Source: CAYNZV01 sp965217095
Lineage (GTDB): Bacteria > Latescibacterota > UBA2968 > UBA8231
DNA: 64,000 bases
Direction: 5' to 3'
Assembly: GCA_965217095.1 (NCBI GenBank)
Contig: OZ244235.1
Coordinates: forward strand, 558,001-622,000
Each line of letters begins with the position of its first letter. The stretch's first letter is position 1. The translations under genes were made by a program, and so were the position numbers. Shown in pieces: positions 32,676 through 41,117 of the stretch. Under the pieces are notes generated by a model. It was not told where the DNA came from. It saw only the letters and a list, made by a program, of their open reading frames with translations, and made no database searches.

Positions 32676-33626
32676 TCAGGGGTTTCCGGGACATTCGGAC
32701 GTCTGCCTTTGTAGGTATTCTATGAGCTCATGATGACAATTTGTTAGCTGAATTTGCCCGTTTGATAACCAATCGATATCATCCGCTACAAGATCTACCA
32801 TGCGGCATTGTGCCGCACGTACATCATTTAGCTCGTACTTGGGCAAGGTGGTTCCGAACTGTGCGTGTAGTTTTGGGTCTGCATTCTCTTGGAAGAATTT
32901 AACGGGACGTGCTCCATCTCGAGTACGCGAAAAAACTTCCATCAACAATTCTCGCATACGGTGCAGAAGATGGATTCCTTCCCATATTCGTTTTCGCTTT
33001 AGAGCCACATCTAAGCTGATGGCATACCGCAGACTCCGAGTACGCGAAAAAACTTCCATCAACAATTCTCGCATACGGTGCAGTCGTTTTCGCTTTAGAG
33101 CCAAAAGATCTAAAAGGTAGCTCAAGGATTCACTGTTCCTTGGCCTTCCATACCGCAGAAAAAGATCTAAAAGGTAGCTCAAGGATTCACTGTTCCTTGG
33201 CCTTCCATTCGCAATACCGGCAGCTTTGATGGTCTCAAGGCTAATTTCGCCTACAAGCACGTGCAGACTATCAACAATGTTGGGACTCGTTGTATCCAGG
33301 GGATGATAGCGTATTGAAAATTCCAGTAGGGATGCCAGGACAACATCGCCTTCATCATCGTGTTTAGGTACGATTAGCGAGGATCGTTCACCAATGTCCG
33401 CCAAGGTGTCGCACAAAGCCGTCAATTCTTGTTCAATATCTACGATTACTCCATCCTTGGTCACAGCATCGAGATCAAGATCCGAATACTGATCCCAATT
33501 CCCGCGTCCAAGGGAGCCGAATATCCCTAAGGCCAGAATTCGTGGATCAGTCTCATAGTAGGAAACAATAGCACGTAACAATTTCTGGTGCCGTTCCGTA
33601 CCAGGGTAACTTTGAGAAGAGTTCAT
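32676..33626 (-). CDS. Nucleotidyltransferase with a composite internal duplication
   Basis: A 316-residue protein with the nucleotidyltransferase signature GIFGSLGRGNWDQYSDLDLDAV near residues 34-55 (GS ... D-x-D) and a helical C-terminal half. Residues about 141-240 contain GRPRNSESLSYLLDL twice, ALKRKR twice and LHRMRELLMEVFSRTR twice. At DNA level a 126-bp segment (33033-33158) is an extra, condensed copy of three neighbouring blocks. Without it the protein would be 274 residues, closer to its relatives. The frame stays open throughout. Whether the enlarged helical region still folds is unknown. Confidence 0.7.
   Translation of the reverse strand: MNSSQSYPGTERHQKLLRAIVSYYETDPRILALGIFGSLGRGNWDQYSDLDLDAVTKDGVIVDIEQELTALCDTLADIGERSSLIVPKHDDEGDVVLASLLEFSIRYHPLDTTSPNIVDSLHVLVGEISLETIKAAGIANGRPRNSESLSYLLDLFLRYGRPRNSESLSYLLDLLALKRKRLHRMRELLMEVFSRTRSLRYAISLDVALKRKRIWEGIHLLHRMRELLMEVFSRTRDGARPVKFFQENADPKLHAQFGTTLPKYELNDVRAAQCRMVDLVADDIDWLSNGQIQLTNCHHELIEYLQRQTSECPGNP
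32920..33208. repeat. Composite direct repeats inside the nucleotidyltransferase gene
   Basis: Three blocks each occur twice: R1 47 bp at 32920-32966 and 33037-33083; R2 19 bp at 32989-33007 and 33085-33103; R3 48 bp at 33104-33151 and 33161-33208. A 10-bp CATACCGCAG also repeats at 33023-33032 and 33149-33158. In the extra copy the blocks are joined almost directly: the 22-base spacer between R1 and R2 is replaced by one base, and the 27 bases expected between R2 and R3 are gone. Every offset is a multiple of three. Confidence 0.9.
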
Positions 33627-33785
33627 CAGGACTGCGCGTTGGTAGCGATCAGACTCTCTTGATCCGGATATGTTGTATTCACGGATTGCGAAACTGCGAA
33701 GCAGGTTGCCGAAGGCCGAGGAGTGAAGTGACGCAGCATAAACCGGCTGATGTTAAACGACGTGGGATATACTCCCCTGTAGATA

Positions 33786-34262
33786 TCAATTCTGTGTATT
33801 CGCGTCGTCTTCATAAATTTGCCAACACATGGAGACGGAGTGAGAGTACCTCTCTCCGGCATGTGCCTCGATAGATTTGAGAACTCCACGCATTTGTAGC
33901 AGTAATCCTCCCCACTCTTCTGCCACCGTATCCTCAAATCGAGATATGAACCTCGTGACCTCTTGCTTGTGGTCATCAGCCCGCCTCAGACAATATTTGA
34001 GGGCGATCGCCCAGATCTTCAGATTGTGCGCCGTAGCATCGTTGGCGACCGCCTCACGGGTTCCTCGTCGGAGCCCCTCCGGAACCACGATCTCGAAGTC
34101 GACATTCCAGCAGACTGGAGTGTCGGCGAGGAAGAAGGTTACTACCGCAGCTTCAGGCAGAAGGCTTCTGGCCCAATCGTGAAATTCGATGGTGTAGTGA
34201 GAATACATCACAGAGACGACTCGCTCCACAGCATCGATATCCGACAGGTTAGCATGCTTCAC
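33786..34262 (-). CDS. Hypothetical protein, possibly nucleotidyltransferase-related
   Basis: About 158 residues from a GTG at 34262 (a TTG at 34280 is the outer possibility). The segments VVTFFLADTPVCWNVDFEIVVP and IWAIALKYCLRRADDHKQEV look like a strand with acidic residues followed by a helical region. That recalls the later part of small nucleotidyltransferases, but the GS motif is missing. It may be a truncated gene or a different small protein. It lies between a nucleotidyltransferase and a flavin reductase on the same strand. Confidence 0.45.
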   Translation of the reverse strand: MKHANLSDIDAVERVVSVMYSHYTIEFHDWARSLLPEAAVVTFFLADTPVCWNVDFEIVVPEGLRRGTREAVANDATAHNLKIWAIALKYCLRRADDHKQEVTRFISRFEDTVAEEWGGLLLQMRGVLKSIEAHAGERYSHSVSMCWQIYEDDANTQN

Positions 34263-34327
34263 TTTGCCTCTTGTCGTCAACGTTCACTTACGGATGGGTA
34301 TCCGATTTCCCTGCCGCGACTGCCCGG

Positions 34328-34933
34328 TCAAGCGGCGCCGGCGGTGCCTTCTCGGACATAGGCTTCCAGGGCAGCGCGAGGGCAGATGCTGTCGCGAATA
34401 TAGTCGACCAGCTGATTGCCCAACCCGCGTAGGCGCGATTCCAGCTGCTCGTCGAGGCAATTGCCCGCATCGTCAAACTGATCTTGAACGTTGGCCACCG
34501 AAACCGGACCTGGAAGCACGATCGCCCCCACGTGCGAGCAAACGCTGCGCAGGTGCTCCAACGCTTTGATCGCGCCGATCTGTCCGCCCGCGACGCCTAA
34601 CAGGGCCACCGGTTTTCCGGCAAGCGCCGACGGGAAACCCAGGTTTTCAATGATCAGCTTTATGGCGCTGGAGTAGCTACCATGGTATTCTGGAGTTGAG
34701 AGCAAAACGCCCGTCGCGCTCGCGACCGTCTGTTGAAGCTGATCCTCATCCTCAACATTTCCTTGCCGACCCGGAAGCGCGAGATCTAGACTCGACGGAT
34801 CGATCAGGTCGACCCCGACCTCGTTCTGATTGCTCATCTCGTCGACCACCAGATCGAGTGCCTTCGAGGTGAAATTTCCCGGCCTCACACTGCCTCTCAC
34901 AGCTGCGATGCGGATGGCACATTCTTCATTCAT
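34328..34933 (-). CDS. NADPH-dependent FMN reductase family protein
   Basis: A 201-residue flavodoxin-fold reductase. The FMN phosphate loop is AVRGSVRPGNFTSKAL near residues 11-26. The second family motif is LLSTPEYHGSYSSAIKLIIENLG (about 78-100), followed by GKPVALLGVAGGQIGAIKALEHLR. Such enzymes reduce FMN, quinones or azo and chromate compounds with NAD(P)H. It is complete and of normal length. It is the first gene of the same-strand accessory island and starts just after the Gfo/Idh/MocA gene ends. Confidence 0.88.
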   Translation of the reverse strand: MNEECAIRIAAVRGSVRPGNFTSKALDLVVDEMSNQNEVGVDLIDPSSLDLALPGRQGNVEDEDQLQQTVASATGVLLSTPEYHGSYSSAIKLIIENLGFPSALAGKPVALLGVAGGQIGAIKALEHLRSVCSHVGAIVLPGPVSVANVQDQFDDAGNCLDEQLESRLRGLGNQLVDYIRDSICPRAALEAYVREGTAGAA

Positions 34934-34947
34934 TCTTCAAGCTCCCC

Positions 34948-35955
34948 TCATGTCGTTAGTCTATTCAACACTACCTCGCGTCCGGTACGAGCTGACTCCT
35001 CGGTCGCTTCCAGCACTTGAATAACCTGCCTGCCATGCGCTTGCGGAATCGGCGTATCCTCATCTCCATGCTCGATCGCTTGCACGAAGTCGGCGAATTC
35101 ATCAGCCAGGCTGTCTGTGGTTTCCACCGACTCTTCCCGCCACGTGCCTTCGGTGGTATCAGCTACCCACAGGCCTACTGAGGGGAGCACCCGAAAGCGA
35201 GCTTGCCCCCTGGTGAAGAAGAAATCCCCTCCGGACTCCGTGGCGCCTACGTCCCATGCGATGCGGCTCACCGTGGCGACAACACCCGACGTCCAGCGCA
35301 AGAAGTAGAGGCCGGTGTCGTCGGCGTTGATCCACGGGTGGGTCAACGCTCCTACTTGCGCGCTGACCGTCTCGATGTCGTCTCCGATCAACCACAGAAG
35401 CCGGTCGATCTCGTGGGACCCGTCCATCAAACCCATGCCGCCGCCGCAATTCCGCTCCAGCATCCACGCCGGCCGGCCGGAGAGGGCATACGCCTTGTGC
35501 CAGGTATCGTGCGCCATGATCAGCTCGCCTAGACGTTTGGAGTCGACGATCTGCTTCATCGCTTTCACCACCGGGTAATACCGCTGGGTATGGGCCGTCA
35601 TCACCTTGACGTTGTTGGCTTTCGCGGCAGCCAGCATCTCGTCCGCTTCCGCTAGCGATATCGCTAACGGTTTTTCCATAAAAATGTGTTTGCCGGCGTT
35701 CGCCGCATCGACGGCCGCCTGCTTGTGCAACCCATGGGGCAGAGCTCCGATCACAATCTGGACGTCGTCGCGGGCAAGCGTTTCGGTGTAGTCCTTCACG
35801 AAGTCGAGGTCCGGGTGCTTCCCACGCCACGGTGCTGTCTGCTCGTCCCGAGGTTCGGCGACAACGAGCATCTCCACGCCGGCCGTCGCCTTCACGACAT
35901 CAATGTACATCCCGCCGATGCGGCCCGTTCCGAGAACGGCTACTCCCAGCGCCAT
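34948..35955 (-). CDS. Gfo/Idh/MocA family oxidoreductase, myo-inositol dehydrogenase-like
   Basis: A 335-residue NAD(P)-dependent sugar dehydrogenase. The Rossmann motif is VAVLGTGRIGGMY (GxGxxG complete), the family signature is FMEKPLAISLAEADEML (EKP with catalytic Lys), and GGGMGLMDGSHEIDRLLWLIG carries the conserved DxxxH. It resembles inositol 2-dehydrogenases and related enzymes. It starts 4 bases after the stop of the mannonate dehydratase-like gene, so the two form an operon, likely for sugar-acid or cyclitol catabolism. Confidence 0.9.
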   Translation of the reverse strand: MALGVAVLGTGRIGGMYIDVVKATAGVEMLVVAEPRDEQTAPWRGKHPDLDFVKDYTETLARDDVQIVIGALPHGLHKQAAVDAANAGKHIFMEKPLAISLAEADEMLAAAKANNVKVMTAHTQRYYPVVKAMKQIVDSKRLGELIMAHDTWHKAYALSGRPAWMLERNCGGGMGLMDGSHEIDRLLWLIGDDIETVSAQVGALTHPWINADDTGLYFLRWTSGVVATVSRIAWDVGATESGGDFFFTRGQARFRVLPSVGLWVADTTEGTWREESVETTDSLADEFADFVQAIEHGDEDTPIPQAHGRQVIQVLEATEESARTGREVVLNRLTT

Positions 35956-35959
35956 CGTT

Positions 35960-36952
35960 CTACGCTGCCTTCTTTACGGCCTCAATCATCGCGATGATGT
36001 AGCCGAACTGAAACGCCCAGGCTTGGCGCACCCGGAAGGTACCACCAGCGGGATTTTCGTCGTCGGGGTGTAGCGGCGCGTGGTCCGGCATGAGCATGTA
36101 AGGATAACCGGATTCGTACAGCGTCTGCGCTACTTCGTGCATGTCCACGTCACCCTCGTCCGGCCACATCTCCTGAAAATCGTGCAGCCCTCCCCTAATG
36201 TTGCGGAAGTGGATGTTGAAGATCCGCTTGCGTTCGGCGAAATAGCGCACGATTTCACAGAGCTCGTTGGCGGGGTCCTCCAGACCTTCAGATGCAACAC
36301 CGCAGCAGAAGTTGAGACCGTGGTACGGGCTGTCGCTGAGCTCGACGAACCGTTTCAAGCCGTCGTACACCGGGTAGTTCCAGCGCTCGACCCCGCGCAG
36401 CACCGGCGCCGGCGGATCGTCGAGATGGCAGGCGAACTGGACTTTGTTCTCCTCCGCCACCGGAATTACCCGCTCGACGAAATACCCAATTCGCTCGAAC
36501 ACCTCCTCGCGACCGACAACTCCCGCTTCGGTAAGGGTGTCGTTGTCGTACTCATCGATTCTGAAGGTGCTGTAGCGGCACCCGCCCCTGCCCGCGGTGT
36601 CCGCGGTGCGCGCAGACGTGCCGACGTAGAAGTTGTAGTTGAGACCCCGCAGACCAGCCTTGCCGGCGTTCTCGATGATCCGCTGCAGCTCCTCGATGTC
36701 GCGATCTCGCTGAGGATCCTGGGCAAGGGTTATGCTTTTGGCAATGGGAATGTGGACCATCTCGAGGCTGACACCTTCCGCCGCCGCCTCGTCCCGGTGT
36801 CGCTGCAGGGTCTCGAGCTCAAGGTCGTCGGGGGTGGCATCCATGTGGCTCACGCCGTGGCGTCTGATAAACTGGAGATCGTGTTGTGAAGTGCTGAGGT
36901 ACTGAACGCCTACGTGCATGCCGTGGCCGGCCGCTTGACTCGGGGAGGTCAC
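35960..36952 (-). CDS. Mannonate dehydratase (UxuA)-like TIM-barrel protein
   Basis: A 330-residue protein of the UxuA/xylose isomerase-like TIM-barrel superfamily. Metal and substrate site segments seen are ACHLDDPPAPVLRGV, NFCCGVASE, RIFNIHFRNIRGG, EGDVDMHEVAQTLYESGY and MPDHAP, the pattern of mannonate dehydratases that dehydrate D-mannonate to 2-keto-3-deoxygluconate. The start is GTG at 36952 after AAAGGGA; an ATG 11 codons in is the alternative. It is followed directly by a Gfo/Idh/MocA gene. The true substrate may be another aldonic acid. Confidence 0.82.
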   Translation of the reverse strand: MTSPSQAAGHGMHVGVQYLSTSQHDLQFIRRHGVSHMDATPDDLELETLQRHRDEAAAEGVSLEMVHIPIAKSITLAQDPQRDRDIEELQRIIENAGKAGLRGLNYNFYVGTSARTADTAGRGGCRYSTFRIDEYDNDTLTEAGVVGREEVFERIGYFVERVIPVAEENKVQFACHLDDPPAPVLRGVERWNYPVYDGLKRFVELSDSPYHGLNFCCGVASEGLEDPANELCEIVRYFAERKRIFNIHFRNIRGGLHDFQEMWPDEGDVDMHEVAQTLYESGYPYMLMPDHAPLHPDDENPAGGTFRVRQAWAFQFGYIIAMIEAVKKAA

Positions 36953-37014
36953 GATTGGGTCCCTTTCCGTCTCGAAACTCTGTTGCTCAATCGGTGCCTA
37001 CTGTTCCGTGCCTA

Positions 37015-37677
37015 TCAAGCTTTGTCGAGCGGTATGTTGTAGCGCAATTCGTCCAGCCCCAACACGCCGTTGGCGTCCACCTGACGAAACTCGGAATCCT
37101 TCTGGTACATGATGCCGAGAAAACCACAGTAGGAAAGAACGTAGTCCAGATCCGGCCGCTGGTCGGGATGCGAGCAAGCGTAGTTGATCCACTCGCTACC
37201 GTCGACGCGCAACACGATACGGTTCAACTCCCAGTCGCCCGCGCCGATCCTGACTGCCTGTACCTGCCTCCAGCAGCTGAGGTACTTGGTGTCCTCGATG
37301 TACGCAGCGATAAAAAGATGCGGAGCATAGCCGTCCGCCACGGTGATCTTCTCCAGCTCTTTCAGATAGAAGCTAGTAACGGTGTCGCGCAGATCGAAGG
37401 TCGTTGTGGGCGTCCACCACACAGGTGTCGACTCCACGTAGAACTGGTCGGAGTCGGTGCCCGGTAGGGCGAGATAACCCCGGCTGCCCTCGGCGCCGCC
37501 GCCATCCTGCACGAGATGGAAGGCGTTCTCGGGACTCGTAGAAAAGAACTCGCCATCGTAAGTGCGATTAGGCACCGGAGAAGCGCCGGATCCCAGCCTG
37601 TCGACCTGTTTGACCGGGGCGGGCCCATCAAAGCTGTAGTGAACTTCGGCGATCCCTTCCTTCAATGAGTAGTGCAT
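37015..37677 (-). CDS. Hypothetical beta-rich protein
   Basis: A 220-residue protein I do not recognise. It is rich in aromatic and beta-forming residues (AEVHYSFDGPAPVK, DQFYVESTPVWWTPTTTFDL, DTVTSFYLKELEKITV, HLFIAAYIEDTKYLSCWRQV), like a sugar-binding jelly-roll domain. No signal peptide. The ATG at 37677 follows GAGGAAGAG. An internally deleted IS1380 copy ends 26 bases upstream, within the likely promoter, so expression may be disturbed. It lies ahead of the mannonate dehydratase-like gene and could belong to the same sugar operon. Confidence 0.55.
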   Translation of the reverse strand: MHYSLKEGIAEVHYSFDGPAPVKQVDRLGSGASPVPNRTYDGEFFSTSPENAFHLVQDGGGAEGSRGYLALPGTDSDQFYVESTPVWWTPTTTFDLRDTVTSFYLKELEKITVADGYAPHLFIAAYIEDTKYLSCWRQVQAVRIGAGDWELNRIVLRVDGSEWINYACSHPDQRPDLDYVLSYCGFLGIMYQKDSEFRQVDANGVLGLDELRYNIPLDKA

Positions 37678-37703
37678 CTCTTCCTCTATTCTCAGGCATT
37701 TAG

Positions 37704-38715
37704 CCTGAATTATTCATAAAAATGCGGTGAGCCTCTGTACAACTGGTTGTTTTGCCCTACGTTAGGGTTACCCACAAACAACAACCAATCAAGAGGGCCA
37801 CCGCAGATGGAAACTTCGCAGATCGCGCTATCGTTTGCAAACATCTCGGGCAAAAAGATCGAAGCTGATTTTGACGGTGGCATGACCACCAGTGATGGGG
37901 GCGCCCTGCTTCTGCGACAAGCGGAAGCCCGCACCGGGATCGTCGACCGAATCGTGGCGGCGATGTCGGATCGTCGACATCAAAGCTATATCGACCATAC
38001 GTATACTGACCTCATCCGGCAGCGCGTATTCCAGATCGCCTGTGGCTACGAGGACGCCAATGACAGTGACGACCTGCGTTGCGATCCGGGTCTGAAAACC
38101 GCGTGCGACCGTCTGCCTCTGACGGGAGACGATTTGGCCAGTCAACCAACCATGTCTCGTTTAAACAGTGTCAGCCGCTCGGATCTGTATCGCATCGGGT
38201 GGGCGGTCGGAAGGCTTCATCAAGAATCACAAGACCTACCTGCAGTCCGACCGCACCTCCTGCCACCGCTTCTCGGCCAACCAATTTCGCCTCTTCCTGC
38301 ACAGCGCGGCCTACGTGCTGCTGCACACGATCCAACAGATTGGCATGCGCGGCACCCAATGGACGACGTCCAACTTTAACACGATCCAACTCCGGGTGCT
38401 CAAAATCGGCGCCCGCGTGCGGGAGCAAGCCACCAAGGTCCGTTTTCACTTTCCGACGTCATACCCGCTCAAGGATCTGATGCGCACCGTCGTCCTCAAC
38501 CTCGACACCTCATGATGCTTTGCGATGTCCCACTACATCCACGCACACGATCCACCAAGGGACCCGACTGTCCCAATGACATCCAAAAGAGGCTCAGATC
38601 TCCCAGACAACACCTCGACGACCGACAGCACTCGATCAACCCGCTACCAAAACGTCCAGCCATTGACCAGCGCACCGAATTCGTTCGCTTGGTGCGGATT
38701 CATGAATTATTCAGG
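37704..38715 (+). mobile_element. Internally deleted IS1380-family copy (1012 bp)
   Basis: The ends CCTGAATTATTCAT match the complete copy at 21782-23419, and TTAG duplications flank it (37700-37703 and 38716-38719). Compared with the complete copy about 626 bases are missing from the middle. The outer thirds are nearly identical apart from single substitutions and one 3-base difference. It can only move if the transposase is supplied from elsewhere. It sits upstream of the orphan gene at 37015-37677. Confidence 0.93.
37807..38515 (+). pseudogene. IS1380 transposase with internal deletion
   Basis: The N-terminal METSQIALSFANISGKK through SVSRSDLYRIG matches the complete transposase. After the junction near 38200-38215 the C-terminal part (RSEGFIKNHKTYLQSD, FNTIQLRVLKIGARVREQ) continues in another frame to the stop at 38515. 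Both catalytic Asp regions between them are gone, so the product is inactive. In the complete copy the sequence GCTCGCGG occurs at both sides of the lost segment, suggesting loss between short repeats. Confidence 0.9.
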
Positions 38716-38945
38716 TTAGATCATCTCTCGTCGCGGCACTCCACGTTCTCGGGCCGCTAGACCGGATGTTCAAAGCCAGCGTTCGTGCGGTTAACCGTTT
38801 GGCAGATCTCACACGTGTAGCGAACCCGAAGACGGGCGTACTGATTGGCATCGTCGGTGTGCGCGACGTCGATTAGCGGCACGACCGAGTACCTGCTGAC
38901 AACCTGCGCTCAAGTCGCGCGACACCACACGGAGCACTGCGTTAA
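38716..38945. other. Intergenic region with short coding relic
   Basis: Next to the deleted IS copy. On the minus strand a short frame at about 38757-38891 reads IDVAHTDDANQYARLRVRYT followed by a Cys pair (CEIC). It looks protein-like but has no clear start and no recognised family. It may be a gene tail left by rearrangement. Confidence 0.3.
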
Positions 38946-40766
38946 CTACAAGGAAGAGCTCGCCCGTCGCCAGACCTCAAACGGAGCGAATACCCGATCC
39001 AGATAGAAGTGATTGCGCACAAACTGATCAATTGGAAGGTGAGAAAACTCGAGCGGAATTCCGATGTCCCAGTCCGGTCGCGATTCCGCCCTGATTATGA
39101 CACAGATCTCAGGAACTCTTTCATTGCGTACCATGTAATCTACTAACTTCTCGTGATATTCTATAGGCCATCTCGGGTTGATCCACGTCACATTCGTTGC
39201 GGGTCTCGTACTGGTCAGAAAATGCAGTAGAGGCAGCCCAGGATAGGCCAGCAAATAGTCTCCCGGCTGAAGACTGCTTTCCAGATGTGAAAGGAGTCCA
39301 TCGAGCAGAGCCACTTTCGCTGGTGTCGATCGAATCCCTTTCAATCGAGGACTAACAAACTCAGCTGTCAGCTCCTCGGTACTATCGTCTACGGAGGTGT
39401 AGATCGCCTTTTGTCCGTTGTAGTCAATACCGACCATAAAGAACGGAACGATCCCTGCCCACAGGACCGCAACCCAGACTTTAGTCTGATTTACCCTCCG
39501 AACCCCACCCTGAGTGCACCAGGTAACGCGCATCAAGGCAGCCATTCCAACAACAACAAGAATGACGATGCTCCTCACAGCAACTGTACTTCCTGACGCG
39601 ACTAGGTAGACTAGCGCCATAGAGAAGCCCCACAAAAGCATGTACCTACGCACGTCGTTCCAGGAGTCAGATGAGCTTGATCCTGATTCTACCTTAGTAA
39701 CCGGCAGAAAACCGAGGATACCGAGCACTGCTGCATATAAAAGTAGCTTTAGCTTGATAGGGAGAGGAATCAGCGAATAAGCCAAGAGAGCGATGAGCAC
39801 CAAAGGCAAGAAGCGCCTGGCTCTGATAGCTAGCCATGCCGAAACGGCGAACGTCGCCCCTATGACAAATGCAAAAAGTGTTTCCACGACTCCTAAATCG
39901 CGTAGAATGGGCAAGTACTTTAACACAAAAAACTCAGCGGTGGTCGTTAAAAAATTTACCATTCCCAAGACCACATCATTTTGGCCAGGACGACTCTCGC
40001 CATCCATGAATGTCGTCTTGGCGCCGGCCACGACACTCAGTCCCACATGGAAATCCTCCCACATACCTGAGGCCGACATGGCGGCAGTCAGACCGAGCGT
40101 GCACACCACGAAGGTCCCCAACATTAAGAGTGTCGGTCGCAAGAATGGCCGATGGCAATCATCGGTACGAAAGACTTCCAAAACCACGGCAAGTAGGGGC
40201 ACCCAAAGCAGTAGCGCCATCGGAAGGTAGGTTGTGACGCACAAGACTATAGAGATTCCAGAAAGAACAGGAGCTGTCGCCCGAATGGCCCTGTTTCGAG
40301 TAATACAAGCCGACATCCAGATAATCAATCCACACACCCCGAACATCTGGGAAAGAAGATTGTACGAAGGCGACATTATCCCATGCTGGTCGTGCAACAA
40401 GGAGGCTGTTGTGCAGAGAAAGGCCACGAAGAGCGGCGAAGCATACCGGGCGACAAATAGAAAGACCCCGAGAAGTCCGAGTAACTCGACTGCCAGTCCC
40501 AGACACCGCATCTGTAGGAGTGTTACGGTGGGATGCATGCGGAAAACCACGCTCACGAGAGCGTCGAACGGCCTGGATGTATTCTCGATTTCATCGCGGA
40601 AAGGTATATCCCCCAACGCGTACCGCATGCTTGTGCTCAGCCACATTCCTTCGTCTGTAAGGTCGATGCCTCTGGTGGCGTGCCAGTATTTGAAGACGGC
40701 CAGAACACTCAGCCAGAAGAAGGCTATTACAAACTGATATGCTCTCGTGCAGTGTCGCAGTTTCAT
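38946..40766 (-). CDS. GT-C type membrane glycosyltransferase (PMT/ArnT-like)
   Basis: About 606 residues with roughly ten to twelve hydrophobic segments. The first extracytoplasmic loop reads GIDLTDEGMWLSTSMRYALGDIPFRDE, matching the D-E-G ... A-x-G-x-x-P-x-R-D pattern of GT-C glycosyltransferases that use polyprenyl-phosphate sugars. A hydrophilic C-terminal domain of about 150 residues follows the last helix. The start is uncertain: ATG 40766 or 40787, or further upstream at 40889. It and the GT2 gene are on the same strand and may form a pair, GT2 making the lipid-linked sugar that the GT-C enzyme uses. Confidence 0.75.
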   Translation of the reverse strand: MKLRHCTRAYQFVIAFFWLSVLAVFKYWHATRGIDLTDEGMWLSTSMRYALGDIPFRDEIENTSRPFDALVSVVFRMHPTVTLLQMRCLGLAVELLGLLGVFLFVARYASPLFVAFLCTTASLLHDQHGIMSPSYNLLSQMFGVCGLIIWMSACITRNRAIRATAPVLSGISIVLCVTTYLPMALLLWVPLLAVVLEVFRTDDCHRPFLRPTLLMLGTFVVCTLGLTAAMSASGMWEDFHVGLSVVAGAKTTFMDGESRPGQNDVVLGMVNFLTTTAEFFVLKYLPILRDLGVVETLFAFVIGATFAVSAWLAIRARRFLPLVLIALLAYSLIPLPIKLKLLLYAAVLGILGFLPVTKVESGSSSSDSWNDVRRYMLLWGFSMALVYLVASGSTVAVRSIVILVVVGMAALMRVTWCTQGGVRRVNQTKVWVAVLWAGIVPFFMVGIDYNGQKAIYTSVDDSTEELTAEFVSPRLKGIRSTPAKVALLDGLLSHLESSLQPGDYLLAYPGLPLLHFLTSTRPATNVTWINPRWPIEYHEKLVDYMVRNERVPEICVIIRAESRPDWDIGIPLEFSHLPIDQFVRNHFYLDRVFAPFEVWRRASSSL

Positions 40767-41117
40767 GCAGAGGATTCTCTCCGGCATGGCGGTCAACGCC
40801 TGACGGTTTCCAGTAGCAATGCTTCGTTCGTGTAGATTAGCTTGAGGGGCGCTCGCAGCCGAGATAGTCCGCACGCCGGATTCTTCCACTGCGGAATCGG
40901 CAGGTCATCGAAGTGGCGTACCCACGTCACCGACAAGAAGTCCGACCGCTGTCTCGTTTCCTAATTCTTCTGATGCAGTAGGGAACTATGGAGCGGAATT
41001 GTCGTCGAGAAGCCGCCCGGCATTCGGTAGCTTGCAGAACGTCCGCTGGCACCAAGTCGTCTATCTCCTTAGGCCGCAAGTCCAGCTGCTGAGCGATTGT
41101 TAAGAGTGGTCTCTGCT

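Noticed and set aside
32920..33208. CRISPR-like repeats
   Set aside because: Each block occurs only twice, with unequal spacers, inside an open coding frame.
19625..34933. Integron cassette array
   Set aside because: Genes are co-oriented and cassette-like, and a GTTAGGC core-like heptamer occurs near 29670, but no matching partner core or regular attC-sized palindromes were found between genes, and spacing is irregular.
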